From assembly GCA_050084515.1 (NCBI GenBank), contig CM114273.1, positions 31,124,001-31,188,000 on the forward strand: 64,000 bases of DNA, given 5' to 3'. Positions 1 to 10,557 of the stretch are shown piece after piece. The position numbers and the translations under genes are program-made. Under the pieces are notes generated by a model. The model searched no databases. It was not told the DNA's origin and saw only the letters and a program-made list of their open reading frames with translations. Origin of the DNA: Blasia pusilla (taxonomy: Eukaryota; Marchantiophyta; Marchantiopsida; Blasiales). Numbering within the stretch: the stretch's first letter is position 1; the number at the start of each line of letters is the position of its first letter.

Positions 1-1
1 T

Positions 2-550
2 CAGTATGACTATTGTCAGAGGTATGGTCATACACGCGCCGGGTGTTTTAGTTTACATACTGAGTTACGTCCGAACCGAGGGCCAGAGAGGGCACCAGAG
101 CGAATAGCCCGTCCGGGTGGGCCTATAGATCGTGCACCAGGTGGTCTCGTTGGGGGATGAGGAGCTAGAGTTGCCCGATAGGGTGGTGGAGATGCCCGTG
201 GAGGAGGTAGAGTCCTACCACCTAGACGCGTCGAGGGAGATGCCGGGCGTGAGGCTAGGATGGTTACTCAGATACATCAGCTACACGAGCAGATTTCCGC
301 TATGGCATTGAGATTACCCGATGCCGGATCCGTGGCATCGACATCATTTGGAGCAACCAGAGATATGGAGGATCGTGGTTGGATGTGCAGGGTTGCCCAG
401 ATGGAGGCCGCCACAATTGTGACGCGTGGAGCAGCCGCAGAGTTGGATCCACACCGAGAGGAAGCCAGGAAACAGACTAGGCTTCCCCAGTCTTTCACAT
501 TTTCTGAGGCGATAAGGACCCCATCGATGGGTCTTGATCAGAGTTCCTAG
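2..550 (+). pseudogene. Gag C-terminal region with nucleocapsid zinc knuckle (decayed)
   Basis: The first bases encode a CCHC-type zinc-knuckle region ending YGHTRAGC. The first cysteine codon is TAT (Tyr), whereas copy 2 keeps Cys and reads CDYCHRYGHTRDRC, so one zinc ligand is lost. The open stretch 260-550 contains a segment (MVTQIHQLHEQISAM) that aligns with the coiled segment after the knuckle in copy 2 (RIDQLEQRITAM). In intact gypsy elements this part binds genomic RNA during particle assembly. The upstream capsid portion is outside the window. The reading frame shifts between the knuckle and 260. Confidence 0.7.
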
Positions 551-699
551 AGAGTTGGTGACGTTGTTGGTGTGCATGCATGGAAGGCGATGGGAGAAGC
601 AAGTGCGAAAACTCCTATTGTTGATGCTCAAGAGGGGCATATGTCGAGCACGTTGTTGGGGGCGGCCACCATTGTGTACCTCGCTCCTTTATTTTCTGC

Positions 700-1400
700 T
701 TTCGATGTTATGAAATTGGAGGGTACGCCCGTCGAGGCTTTTTGGCTGGCCTGGAGTTGGAGTTCCTACATCACGTTTAGAAGTGATTGCAGAGGAGGTG
801 ATGGACCTGCCCTTGGAGCGGATGCTCAAACCATCCACATCAGATTCATGGCAGGCTGCGGCTGCTAGGATGGCGGAGATGGCCGCTAGACCCGCGATAG
901 AGCGTGCCATGGCTTCTCCTGGTGTTGTGTTGCTGGATAACCAAGGAGAGGTCTTCCACTTGGTGAGTCTCTAAGGTAGAGCTTTTAGCTTGCAGCGCGT
1001 CTTGTTGGATTTAGGAGCGCAACCCTTGATGTTGGGGAAAGCGTCATTTAGAGGATTGGGCTTGACGAGAGCCGATGTGGAGCGTTGTCCATTCCACATA
1101 CAAATATCCTTGGGTGGAGCAAATACCACAGAGTATATCACCCGATAGGAGGTCGTGGTGAGGATTCGCCCGGGACATCCTACAGATGAGTCCGCGGTGC
1201 GAGCCAAGGCCATAGTGACTGATGCAGAGTCCTACGATGTCTTGATTGGTGGTGTAGTGTTATACCCGATGGGGTTTTCCCTCGATTAGTGGGAAGATTC
1301 AGCGTCCTACAGACCAGGATGGCAGTCAGGTGATGGGCGCCTTAGCTCAATACCCGTTCGATTCACATGTGCAGTGATCGAGCAATGGCCAGGAGAGATG
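700..1400 (+). pseudogene. Retropepsin-like aspartic protease domain (decayed)
   Basis: This interval encodes a retroviral-type protease region. VVLLDN at about 925 is followed by VLLDLGAQPLMLGK at about 1,000-1,040. The catalytic triad of the family is D-S/T-G. Copy 2 has IDSGAQPLMLGK, but here the Ser codon has become Leu (DLG at about 1,008-1,016), so the enzyme would be inactive. In-frame stops occur at about 972, 1,146 (CAA/CAG in the sister copy) and 1,287. A conserved tail, LYPMGFSLD then WEDSASYRPGWQSGDGR at about 1,262-1,340, is shared with copy 2 and links the protease to the next domain. Its role in a live element would be to cleave the Gag-Pol polyprotein. Confidence 0.75.
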
Positions 1401-1721
1401 GTGACCTTAGCAGCATTTAGCAGTGCCATCATTTGGCCTAGTGATTTGATTGAGGGACATGTCCATGTAGAGGATACTCCCGTTCCTGACATTTCTATGG
1501 AGAGGAGTGTTATGGTAGCCGCATCATTCCGTGGAGGAGAGGTGCCATTGTGGGGCTCGATTGAGGAGCTTCGACGATTGGTAGATGAGCATGTGCAAAC
1601 CGCGTGGAGCGAGGCGTTTGCACCGGAGCATGACGGGTCTGAGGATTCTGAGGTAGCAGGGAGTGCTACAATGACACCCTTGGATACCACACCCATTGTG
1701 TGGTGTACCTAGGAGGGGAGT

Positions 1722-2720
1722 ATTCGAGTGTTAGATCTCTTTGGAGGGATTAGCACTGAGTTAGTTGTTGTTTTGCAAGTAAGTGTGCGAGTACAACAAT
1801 ACCTGTATGTGGAGAGTGGTGATGTTGCGAGGTGCATCTCACTACGACGTGTGGCACAATTATGCCTACGTTTTCCTCACTTATTATCTGCGTCCGCGGT
1901 ACAGGGATACCACAGTTCCCTACCAAGGGATATTTCGTTGTTGGGGGCGGAGGACTTAGAGCGGGTAGGGACCATTGATTTGGTCATTTCTCGTTGGCCA
2001 TGTCAGGGCCAATCAAGTGTTGGACGAGGCAACAGGTTGGCTGATACTCGGTCTAGGTTGTTTTGGGAGATGTTGAGGGTCTTACGGCAGTTGTAGGAGC
2101 ACCAATCTCGTTCTCCAACCTACATTTTGGAGAATGTGCCCATCTTAGGAGACTCCAGGTCACGGGTGGTGACGAGTGCTCATTAGGTGCGTGCTTGGAT
2201 TGACCCAACATTGTTCTTGGATGCGGCGAGTGTAGGTTCTAGAGCCCATCGCCCGGGTCTATGGTGGACCAACTTCGTGCCCCATGCGGTGTTACGGAGG
2301 GCGTATGCGAGAGTGGAGTGCCCTTCCCATTTGTTAGTGGATTCCATTATGGATCCAGGTCGTCAATCACAGGCAGTAAGGCACGATGATCAACTACCGT
2401 TGATTGTGGTCAACAGGGTAGGCAGGCCGCGGGCAGCCTTTCCCATGTTTGTGAGTTTTCCTGCTTCCTATGCATACAAGGAGGCCGATCCTAGCTTGGT
2501 TTGGGATGACCAGGTTAAGAGGTTGGTGGAGCCCAACGCCAATGAGAGAGAGCATGCGATGGGATTTCCCCCAGGAGTGACGGCTATCCCGTCAGTATCA
2601 GAGGCATCACGACGCCATGTCTTGGGTCAGGCGATGGACCTAAACTGTTTGACATGGATCATAAGCTTGGGAGTGGCTGAGCAGCGTCGGATGAGATCGC
2701 GACAGATCACAGCGGTTGCG
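1722..2720 (+). pseudogene. Cytosine-5 DNA methyltransferase domain inside gypsy pol
   Basis: About 330 codons between protease and RT carry the ordered motifs of a cytosine-5 DNA methyltransferase. Motif I is VLDLFGGIS (about 1,729-1,755), the S-adenosylmethionine-binding loop. It is followed by the acidic QQYLYVES (motif II-like). DISLLGAEDL precedes motif IV, LVISRWPCQG, whose PCQ (1,998-2,006) holds the catalytic Cys. RLFWEMLRVL leads to motif VI, YILENVP (ENV at 2,130-2,138). RAHRPGLWWTNF (about 2,240) fits motif VIII of DNMT3-like enzymes. EREHAMGFPPG then VLGQAMDLNC (about 2,545-2,650) are motifs IX-X. Nonsense codons at 2,094-2,096 and 2,184-2,186 break the frame, yet all catalytic motifs survive. 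In live elements it would methylate cytosine, possibly the element's own DNA. The identification is strong; its function here is inferred. Confidence 0.88.
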
Positions 2721-3011
2721 TCGGTGAGCCCCATCCCTACGGAGACGGTGGATGCAGTGGCTAGGGGCGAGACCCGAGGAGATCGACATACCAGGGGAAA
2801 TCGAGAGAGACACTCTTGGACTTCTTGGGATGTTTTGCAGGTACGCCAGGAGATGATAGACATAACATCGAGCGTGGTATAGGGCACTCCATGTGGAGGA
2901 GATCAGAGTTTGCAGTTGGCTGCTGGAGAGCAATCGAGTGTTGTTCTTTGAGACGGGGTTGCACCTTAGCAACCACCGATATCCGCGCCTGAGAGTCTTA
3001 AAGTAGTCACG

Positions 3012-3901
3012 ATGGAGACTTGGGAGCCAGATATGGGCCCTAAGTTGATAGGAAGAGAGCGGCGCCGAATACATCAGTTCCTCAAGAGTTATAGGAGTTG
3101 CTTTGCGTTTAGCATGGAGGATTTGGGTAAGCTGAAGGGACCGGGGATCCGCATTGAGTTGTCGAGTGATATGCCGATCTTCCGACGATCCTACAGGTAC
3201 AGTGATATGGAGAGGGCACTAATTCAGAGTAGGAGCCATGACTTGGTTGGAGCAGGACTAGTGGAGATGTCGCATGGAGAGTATGCATCTTCCACTGTCA
3301 TGCCCACCAAGAAGGATATGCATGGCAACTGGACGGATAGGCGGATGTGTGGGGATTACCGACCTATCAATCGGCAGACGAAGTCTGATAGGTATGCCAT
3401 GCCAACCCCTGAGGAGATCTTTGATGCGATTGGTCTTACAAAGGTTTTCAGTTCATTGGATTTGCGAGCCGGATACCATCAACTGCCTATCGGATTGGAG
3501 GACAGGCGGAAAACGACATTTTAGGGCATCGATCCTCACGGGAAGGATTGTTTGTACTAGTGGCGGTTCTTACCATTTGGGTTAAAGAACGCCCGGGCTG
3601 AGTTTCAGAAGGTCATGGATAGGATCTTGACTGGTCTGGATTTTGCTAGGTGTTATATTGATGACATCGTAGTCTTTAACGCCACGGTTGAGGAGCATGA
3701 GCGACATCTAGAGGAGGTGTTTTGACGATTATAATCACATGGACTGAAACTACATCCGACCAAGTACAAGTTCTTCTACGACCAGATTGAGTACTTGGTC
3801 ATACGATATACCCAAGGGACCTTGATGTTCAACAGACAAAAGTAAAATCTATTTCACGTATTCCACGCCCTATAGATGTGAACCGTGTTTGCGCTTTTAT
3901 T
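3012..3901 (+). pseudogene. Gypsy reverse transcriptase domain (decayed, 3'-truncated)
   Basis: The frame starts METWEPDMGPKLIGRER and runs through typical Ty3/gypsy RT blocks: GPGIRIELSS, EYASSTVMPTKKD, RRMCGDYRPINRQT, FSSLDLRAGYHQLPI and the WRFLPFG region, then the catalytic YIDD at 3,654-3,665, followed by EEHERHLEEVF. Catalytic aspartates are intact but the frame is stopped at 3,522 (TAG for TGG in copy 2), 3,558 (TAG for CAG), 3,723 (TGA for TGG) and 3,732 (TAA for CAG). All four are explicable by C-to-T or G-to-A transitions. The match to the family ends in the IPRP connection motif near 3,901, where unrelated sequence begins. Confidence 0.88.
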
Positions 3902-6900
3902 CCCTACACTCCATGAAGGCCATGGAAAAGAGACTTTTTCTCCTCCATCTGGAAAAGGAAATGCCCCGAGAGAGATTCCGTGGAGCCCATCCACTCGATA
4001 GGCTCTTAAGTCTGGAAGGGTCCTAACGACGTGGTGGACCGTTTCGATCCCCAAAAGTACCTTGAAGAAGCATTCGCTCCAGGGTCCGGGGAGTTTTTTC
4101 GTGCCAACCCGTACATTTCCGGTCTCTACAAACCCGATCGGCAATTTTCAAAGTTTTCTTCATTCCAGCCGACTAAACAGATACGAATACGAAGGACACC
4201 CTCCCTGAGCCCTCGGTTTTTGGCCGATAACTGACGACCTGATTCGGAAATTCTCAAATTCTACCGGCCAGCTCAACACGTAACGCCGGTTCTCCCCGGA
4301 CGTTGATTCGCTCTGCAGAATCGCTGCACGTGAGGAAAATTCTGCCCTGCCCCGATCACAAGAAGGAGATTCATAAATGCAAGCCTCGCGGTCCCGGGTT
4401 TTGACTCCTGACCAGTACTAGTCCGGGATTGCAGTGAGTCAGTTGAGTCTGTCAGCAAAGCATCACTGGATAAGGCAGGCGAAGCCAAAGTCTGCCAAAC
4501 ACATGAACGTGCATCGAAGCGACTGGAACACCAGCTGCTTGAAATGGGTCAAGACCATCGGTAAGTGTCTTGCTTAATTTCTCCTGAAAATGTACAAGTG
4601 GTAACGGTCCAGAGTCGCAACAAAAGCGCGAGTCAGTAAGCCCAGCCAATGGCATGGGAAAAAGTGGAGAGATAAGGTGCGCAGGTTTAGTCGGACAATG
4701 CAGCATGCCAACCAAACAAACCAAAACCAATATGGCATAACCAGAACGAGCCATTGCTCAGATTCCGGGTTCAGCGCATACGCACTGGATAAGTCAATCG
4801 CGTGGATCCCCACTCGAAAGACCGAGAGCTCAAATGTACGGGAAGCATTGGATAATCAATCAATGCAAATGAAGCAGGATCTGAGAGAACCGATTCACTC
4901 GGACAACTTAATAGGCTAGACCAATTCCATGGAACCAAGTGGAGAGACATGCGCTCCCACTGAATAATCATGGAAAGACCATGTGATCAGACCGATTCAC
5001 ACCATGAAAATTCCATAACCAAATGAGTGCCCAAGAGCCAACTGGAAAGAGCAAGTGTTGAGATGCTAGGCCACACCAGTGTTATACAACCGAATTGGAA
5101 AGGGGGAGATTGAACTCATTAAGTAGGGCCTGTGATCGCCTTTCCACCATAAATCCGGCACGGTGCTAGAGACTGGGATGCGTGCAGAGAGGGGAAGAAG
5201 TGAAGAGAGTACCATATGAGAACGAAAGTATCCACCACATGAGAGGAGGGAGATACCTTCATACAGTGCGAGTGCTGACCATACAAGGTGTAGGTGTGGA
5301 GCTTCCAAGGGTCAATCACGAAGCTCTTTACGCGTTGCATATAGGTTGCTGGATGTGTTCAACAGTTCTCATGTTCCAGACTTAGTAATATCAACGCATG
5401 CTCTTGCTATGTGTGTTACGAATTTTGTGCAAGAATTCCCATCCTACTTTTCTTGTAGTCCAAAAGGATTGCCCCCCTCCTCACCATGAACTCAAGCCGG
5501 GTTCTAAAGCTAGGGGTACCCTGCAAATAGGCCGTCAGTCGGTCAAACACCTTCATGTCTTCCTCCGGGTTGTTTGGCGGTTGCCCAATGCTTCGGTCAT
5601 GGTATCCACACATAGTCTCTCATCTTGCTTGCACAATCTCTTGAACCTTTTTCTACCCGTTTCAATTTGGCGGAGGCAAGATGAGCTATCCTCGGGGAAT
5701 TCCACTCCAAGTTCTGATCTCACACCATTGGTGGGGAAGCTGACATCATAACCCGAATCGCTTGCGGGTGCACATTCGAGCCTGTCCCTGACTTTGGTGT
5801 TAACATCCCACACGGCCGCACCATGTTCCAGTGAGGGCCGAATGGTATGCAGAAGGGCAAAGCACTTTACTTTTGATGTGATGTCCCGGCAGTTATTGTA
5901 GGAAACTAGACAGTCAGTTCACCTTCGATATCGAGTGTCCTAGAGCCAACTGGAAAGATCAATGGGCTGACATGGCACTTACAGGTTCTTGATAAGCCAG
6001 ACTAGTGTTATGGAACGGATTTGTATATAGGGGGGGGAGAGAGAGAAGAGAGGGGAGGTGGTTTTGATTTCTTGCAAGGTCAATGAACGAGTTCCGAGGA
6101 TGACGATCTTCAACGCACTAGTGTCCCTAATGCACATCCATCATCACACGCAACACCAAATTCGACTTGTTCATCGATACGGTGACATTCTCGATTGCGC
6201 GTTGCTGTTAATCGGCACAGTGAACTTCACATTCTCGTTAAACTGCGCACACATCCCAAGTGAGGTTCCTGTACATCGGAACAACGTCTGGCGTTGAAGT
6301 TCATGATGACGCGGACTCCACATCTCGTGGCGCTGGGACTCTACGACAAGCAGTATTTAATAAGTAGAGTCTCTCTCTTTCTCTCCCTCTCCTCATGAAT
6401 GCTCTCTCTCCTGTCGTAAAGGAGCTTGGTTGAGCACTTGGAAGCGCCCATCAATGATGAGTATAATGTTCCTCCCACTCGAAGCTGCCGACAGTTCCAG
6501 CTTTGTCTACGAGACGATAAGCTATTCTACAACCTGAAGTACTCCCACTTCCGCCATAGTGCAGAAATGTGCAATCGCATCGATGCAGAGACGGCAGCGT
6601 TGTGACGGGAAGCGACTAGATTTTCCTGTGAGCGCAGAAGTTAAAGACAATAAACTAAAACTGGAGGCGTATCCTGAGCGCCAGTAATTTCACCACAAGC
6701 TGTACAGATGGGTAAGCGAGAATATCAATGACCGGCATGCAACAGGTCGCGCGGGCGTTGGGCATTCCAGAACCCTAGCGTCTTTTTGAAGATACGTGGT
6801 CTCTCAAACTCAGTGTCCAAGAGTCGACACGAACAGGATGTTCCGTAGAACGGTTAGCTGGCTAGCCCTAGAGGTTCTGTCGTTGGAAGAAGAGTTTCAA

Positions 6901-7250
6901 AGAGAAGATGTCGGATTCTGATGCCGTGCTTATCATCATCTACAGAGGAATGGTGACGGGAGAACCGCATGCCTCTGGAACCATTTGAAGTGGCTGCATG
7001 TGCGCAAAAAGAATCATTTCCTGGTCTTCCTCAATCGTCGTAGAAGTCCCTGACGGAAGTCCCACGCACCACCATCGAAGATTCCAAGTCCAGCTGCAAT
7101 TGATCTCGGCATCTCAGCCGAGATCTTTTGCTGCATAACCCCGCTCGACAGAAGAAATTTTAACAGAGGTTGGTGTTTCTCGGTGAGTTTTGTGATTTCT
7201 CACAAGTCGCCAGTGTAAGCAAACAGAGCCGTTCAATTGATAAGAGTCCT
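3902..7250. other. Unassigned stretch with short decayed coding-like fragments
   Basis: No gene is convincing here. A motif of about 80 bp beginning AGAGCCAACTGGAAAGA occurs near 5,035 and again near 5,942 in the same orientation, each followed by a CAGTGTTAT-like or CTAGTGTTAT-like word and a G-rich run, so they could be remnants of a repeat. Minus-strand open stretches at 5,813-5,553 and 5,613-5,416 and a plus-strand one at 6,426-6,605 (LVEHLEAPINDEYN) look coding-like in composition, but I recognise no family in them. A pyrimidine run lies at about 6,371-6,415. Confidence 0.4.
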
Positions 7251-7927
7251 CTATTTGCGAGGACCACGCTTTCCTACGCTTTTGTTCTTCGAGTCTCCGT
7301 CCCACACGCTGGCTATGAAAAAAAGAGCTACCCAGAACAAAGTAGATGTGAGAATCCGAGCCGTCGTTTGTAATTCTCGCGCCTTAGCTTTCCACACCTC
7401 TGCAATAATAACCACCAAATAACGCAGACAGTGAGAGTGGACCAAATGTACACAACAGGAATTGATCTTCTCACCTCAAGACTCTGAATCCAAGCATAGA
7501 GACCCATCGGAATAACTTTTCAAGCACGCACCATCATCAAAAGGGGACTTCACATACCGATACCAGCAGGAGCCATCTCCGTTGGTTTGGGCTGATCCTC
7601 CTTCTCGTCTTGTCCATTTCCTGCTCTCACGACCCGCCTCATCATCTTTTCAACGCCGACGAAACCTGCAGAGTACCTTCTGATGGCGGAGCTTCTGTCC
7701 AATCGCCTCTTCTGAACTCTTAGGGTTGCAACACCCATGAACCACGCGTGCTCTGCATCGGAAAGACATGGCGTGCTCCAACAAAATGGCCAAACTGTGC
7801 TTGCATCCCCAGTACGAACAGAATTGCAGCCTGAAAACCTCTCTCTCTTTCTACAGAAGCCTCCGGAGCGCGACAGGAGAGCCATACTAGAAAACGCTTG
7901 AGATGGCGAGTATATTTTCACAATCAT
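7251..7927 (-). CDS. Putative small mitochondrial single-pass membrane protein, two exons
   Basis: Exon 1 runs from 7,927 to 7,558 and exon 2 from 7,399 to 7,251. The donor (G|GTATGTG) and acceptor (TTGCAG|AGG) fit the plant consensus and join in phase to give about 172 residues, or 158 from the second Met at 7,885. The N-terminus from that Met (MALLSRSGGFCRKRERFSG) is rich in Arg and Ser and lacks acidic residues, like a mitochondrial presequence. RRYSAGF is a plausible processing region. After a charged, Pro-containing linker, exon 2 encodes one hydrophobic helix (LFWVALFFIASVW) and a basic tail ending GKRGPRK. I do not recognise the family. The intron join, the leader and the telo-box upstream make a real host gene likely; function is unknown. 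Confidence 0.5.
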
Positions 7928-9156
7928 ACTGCCTGCTTGAGATCTCCTTCTGCCTCACGTCAAGGATTAAGATAGTCGTAAACTGATGTACGAGTTTGTT
8001 CAACAGCCAAGTTTACCCCATTCGGGCTCTCAGACATCAGGTTTCACAAAAATTTCCTTCACTGTGAGCGCTAGATCGCACCCTAAACCCTGCAAAACCT
8101 CCAACTCGTGGGTTGTCCAAACTCTCGGGACGAGACAAATCTGCTAAAATGATGAGACCGATAGGAAACCATAGCATCCTGCGTGTAGAGATCCTTTTCC
8201 TTTAGCGATTGTCCAGGCGCTGTAGCCCTCCACTTCATGCAATCTTCCTTCACTACCACATCCTGGCCTTGTTCAAGAGACGGATCTGCGGATCAGAAAC
8301 TGATTAAAAGAAACCATCGGAGTCTCTGATTTGCGCCTCCAATACGCTTTCCCTCCATGTAACGAATTGCGGTGCAGTTTCGGCGAGCTCCGAACGCTGA
8401 ACTCTACAAAAATTCTAAGAAACACCTGAGACATCAAACAGTCCAAATTGACTATCATTTCCACAAAACTTTACTAAGCTCTGCACTCCCCCCCTCCCGA
8501 ACTTCACCCATCGAACCTATTCAAACCTAATAAAAGACCTGCTATAATCTCCTGGGCATACGTGCATAAATTCGAAAATTTCGGTTTGGACACCGAAGAG
8601 CACAGATTAAGATGTCCACGTCGAGGCCATGTTCGATTTAATCTTGATTCCACGAGATCTCAAATTTCGATTTTGAGAGGCACAATCTTCATCAGAGCAT
8701 TTCTTACAAAGAGAGAAAAAAATAGACTTCCAGAGGCCAAAACCGGCTTTCTTCGGACTTCCATATCTAGCTCAGTCCGCACGGCCCGCATTCCACATCG
8801 CGACACGTGGAAGCGTTCGTAACAGCGTGACACCGCATGCTATTGGTTCCTGGCTACACTTCGAGCGCACGTGTAGGGCGTACAGATGTCCACGCTGGCC
8901 ACGGAAATTCACGAACTCTTCCATGGACACTTTGACGAACCGGTTTGTACCCCTAGGGCGTATAATAGGGGTGTCAATTTATTGCCTATCCGGAATCGAC
9001 ACGATGAGGCCATTCGGCCCGGAAGGCTACTTGCATAAGGGGAGGGGTGGCAGTTTTGCACTCGCCCGTGTATGTCCGTTACCGGCCTTAAATCCATGGA
9101 ATACCTGAGAAGAATTGCAAACGGGAATGGAGTGATTCTTCGTGGGAGCACCAAAA
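7928..9156. other. Putative promoter and intergenic region without a recognised gene
   Basis: Apart from the telo-box I see no supportable gene. Open stretches at 8,464-8,273 (minus) and 8,562-8,822 (plus) have no recognisable domain. Near 8,962-8,975 the word ATAATAGGGGTGTCA is matched in inverted orientation at about 20,269-20,285 (TGACACCCCCTAATTAT). This may be an outer boundary of the 11-kb element that follows. Confidence 0.3.
8081..8091. promoter_or_regulatory. Telo-box-like motif upstream of the minus-strand gene
   Basis: CCCTAAACCCT (plant telomere-repeat unit) lies about 155 bp upstream of the ATG at 7,927. In plants such interstitial telo-boxes are common in promoters of genes for translation and organelle biogenesis. 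This is compatible with, but does not prove, a promoter here. Confidence 0.35.
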
Positions 9157-9227
9157 GTTTAAGGCCGCATAGACTAGGCCTTAGGCTCAGGCGGTTCGGG
9201 AAGGGTTTAGGCACGGTAATAACAGTG
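9157..9227 (+). repeat. Left 71-bp terminal inverted repeat
   Basis: Starts GTTTAAGGCCGC and contains GACTAGGCCTTAGGCTCAGG and TTTAGGCACGGTAATAAC. It is the reverse complement of 20,075-20,145 except for a few, mostly transition, differences and one shifted base. Confidence 0.8.
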
Positions 9228-9282
9228 GCGGATATCGCAGCGTCGAACGGACGGGGTTCGGCGGATAGACGACGTGTGTGCA

Positions 9283-9366
9283 CGGGATCGGATGGACGCA
9301 CGGACGGATGAACGGACTGATGGACAGATGGACGGCTGGACGGACGGATGGACGGATGGACGGACA
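9283..9366. repeat. GGAC/GGAT-rich simple repeat beside the left inverted repeat
   Basis: An imperfect tetramer array (GGACGGATGGACGGATGGAC) lies just inside the left inverted repeat. A looser GGAC-rich stretch is found at the other end (about 19,870-19,965). Subterminal short repeats of this kind bind transposase in several plant DNA transposons; that role here is inference. Confidence 0.5.
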
Positions 9367-9692
9367 GCTTCAAGCCCGAAGGAGGGTGTTTAGGGTTCGA
9401 TCAACGAACGGAGGTGGGCGGCCTTGCAAAATTCTCTGAGGTGGGCAGAGCATCAAGGTTGCGAGCACCAACATTGCTTTTCACTCGACTGACCCTAAAC
9501 CTTGTCTCCCGTGTCTGATAAGCGTGCATTGCTGCGTGTACAGAATTGGTCGAAGAATTGGTGCGCTTCGCCTTTTCGCTCGTTTTGGCTCTTTTCGTTT
9601 TGTTTGGTTGGGAAGTGTTCTTTATCGTTTTACTCGAGGAGGTCTGCCAAAATTCTCCTTCTGCTGGTGCTGGAAGACAGTGAAAGAAGGGA

Positions 9693-9698
<6 letters not shown>

Positions 9699-9747
<49 letters not shown>
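9699..9747. repeat. (GA)n microsatellite
   Basis: About 24 uninterrupted GA dinucleotides. The open frames across it (9,502-9,759) are produced by the repeat and are not genes. Confidence 0.95.
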
Positions 9748-9749
<2 letters not shown>

Positions 9750-10557
9750 GAGTGTGTGAATACACCGGCATACTTTCGCGAGGGTTAAGAGTAGACGTCT
9801 CTCCATCTACCAGGGCCTTCTGTCGTGGGAATTGCTCGCCACGGCGTTTACCACCCCGACCGCCATAATTTAGAGACGTATTGGAGTTTTGGGAGCTTTT
9901 CTTGAGTATGTCGCGGGACCAATTTGTTGGTGAATGCTCGGGAGCAGGTTGATTTGGGCGTCAATTGTACATGGTTCGGACGAAATTTCTCATCTCTCCA
10001 CTTTTCAGCTTTGGATTGATATGCGTGACGTGGAAAGAGAAGAGAAACCGTCTCGTATGTGTGCACTTTCTAAAAAATCCTTTATGGCTTTGAGTGTTTT
10101 TGAAGACATAAACACCACGATGCACCAACTATATCCGCAACCTTTGGTAGTTGTCTCTTTCGTAATTTTGGATCACCTGATCGTATGGTGGTAACGTTTC
10201 AGAAGCAGGGTCGAAAATAGACCCTCTCAAACAACAGAGACTATCATCATCCACATGCTTCTGAACTTCTTTGAACAAAGCCAGAGTAATACCTGTGTGG
10301 CTCTTGGCCGCGTTTATATTTGCAAGTGCTTAGTAACCCTTGTCCATTGTCCAACATAATTCTTTGAAGTTGTAACCATTTCATGTTTGTTGGAATCTTG
10401 ATGTTGAGCTCATTTGCAATTCATGCAAGGTAGCGTTGCGCGTTCAAATTTCTTGCTGCTATCAAATCTGCCACTAGTGTCGACCTAGGTCTTGAATGTG
10501 AATTTGCCTTGCGGTAGTCCTCAGTTGTAGGGTTTGTAGAGTACTACGTATCGCATC

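Larger units (their letters stand above)
1..3901 (+). mobile_element. Ty3/gypsy retrotransposon carrying a DNA methyltransferase, copy 1 (truncated)
   Basis: Reading left to right on the plus strand the decayed frames give a nucleocapsid zinc knuckle, a retropepsin-like protease, a cytosine-5 DNA methyltransferase and a reverse transcriptase. Homology to copy 2 (41,389-34,690, minus strand) stops abruptly near 3,901, just after the RT, so RNase H, integrase and the 3' end are missing. The 5' part lies outside the window. Many in-frame stops and frameshifts show that it is dead. Where stops can be compared with copy 2 they are mostly C-to-T or G-to-A changes. No LTR is visible. The domain order protease-methyltransferase-RT is seen directly; family assignment rests on RT and protease motifs. 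Confidence 0.88.

Noticed and set aside
4031-4234. Frame reading FDPQKYLEEAFAPGSGEFF
   Set aside because: Coding-like at first sight, but no family is recognised, no splice context is clear and a competing minus-strand frame overlaps it.
9502-9759. Two overlapping plus-strand frames ending in Arg-Glu repeats
   Set aside because: They are created by the (GA)n microsatellite; no domain or splice context.
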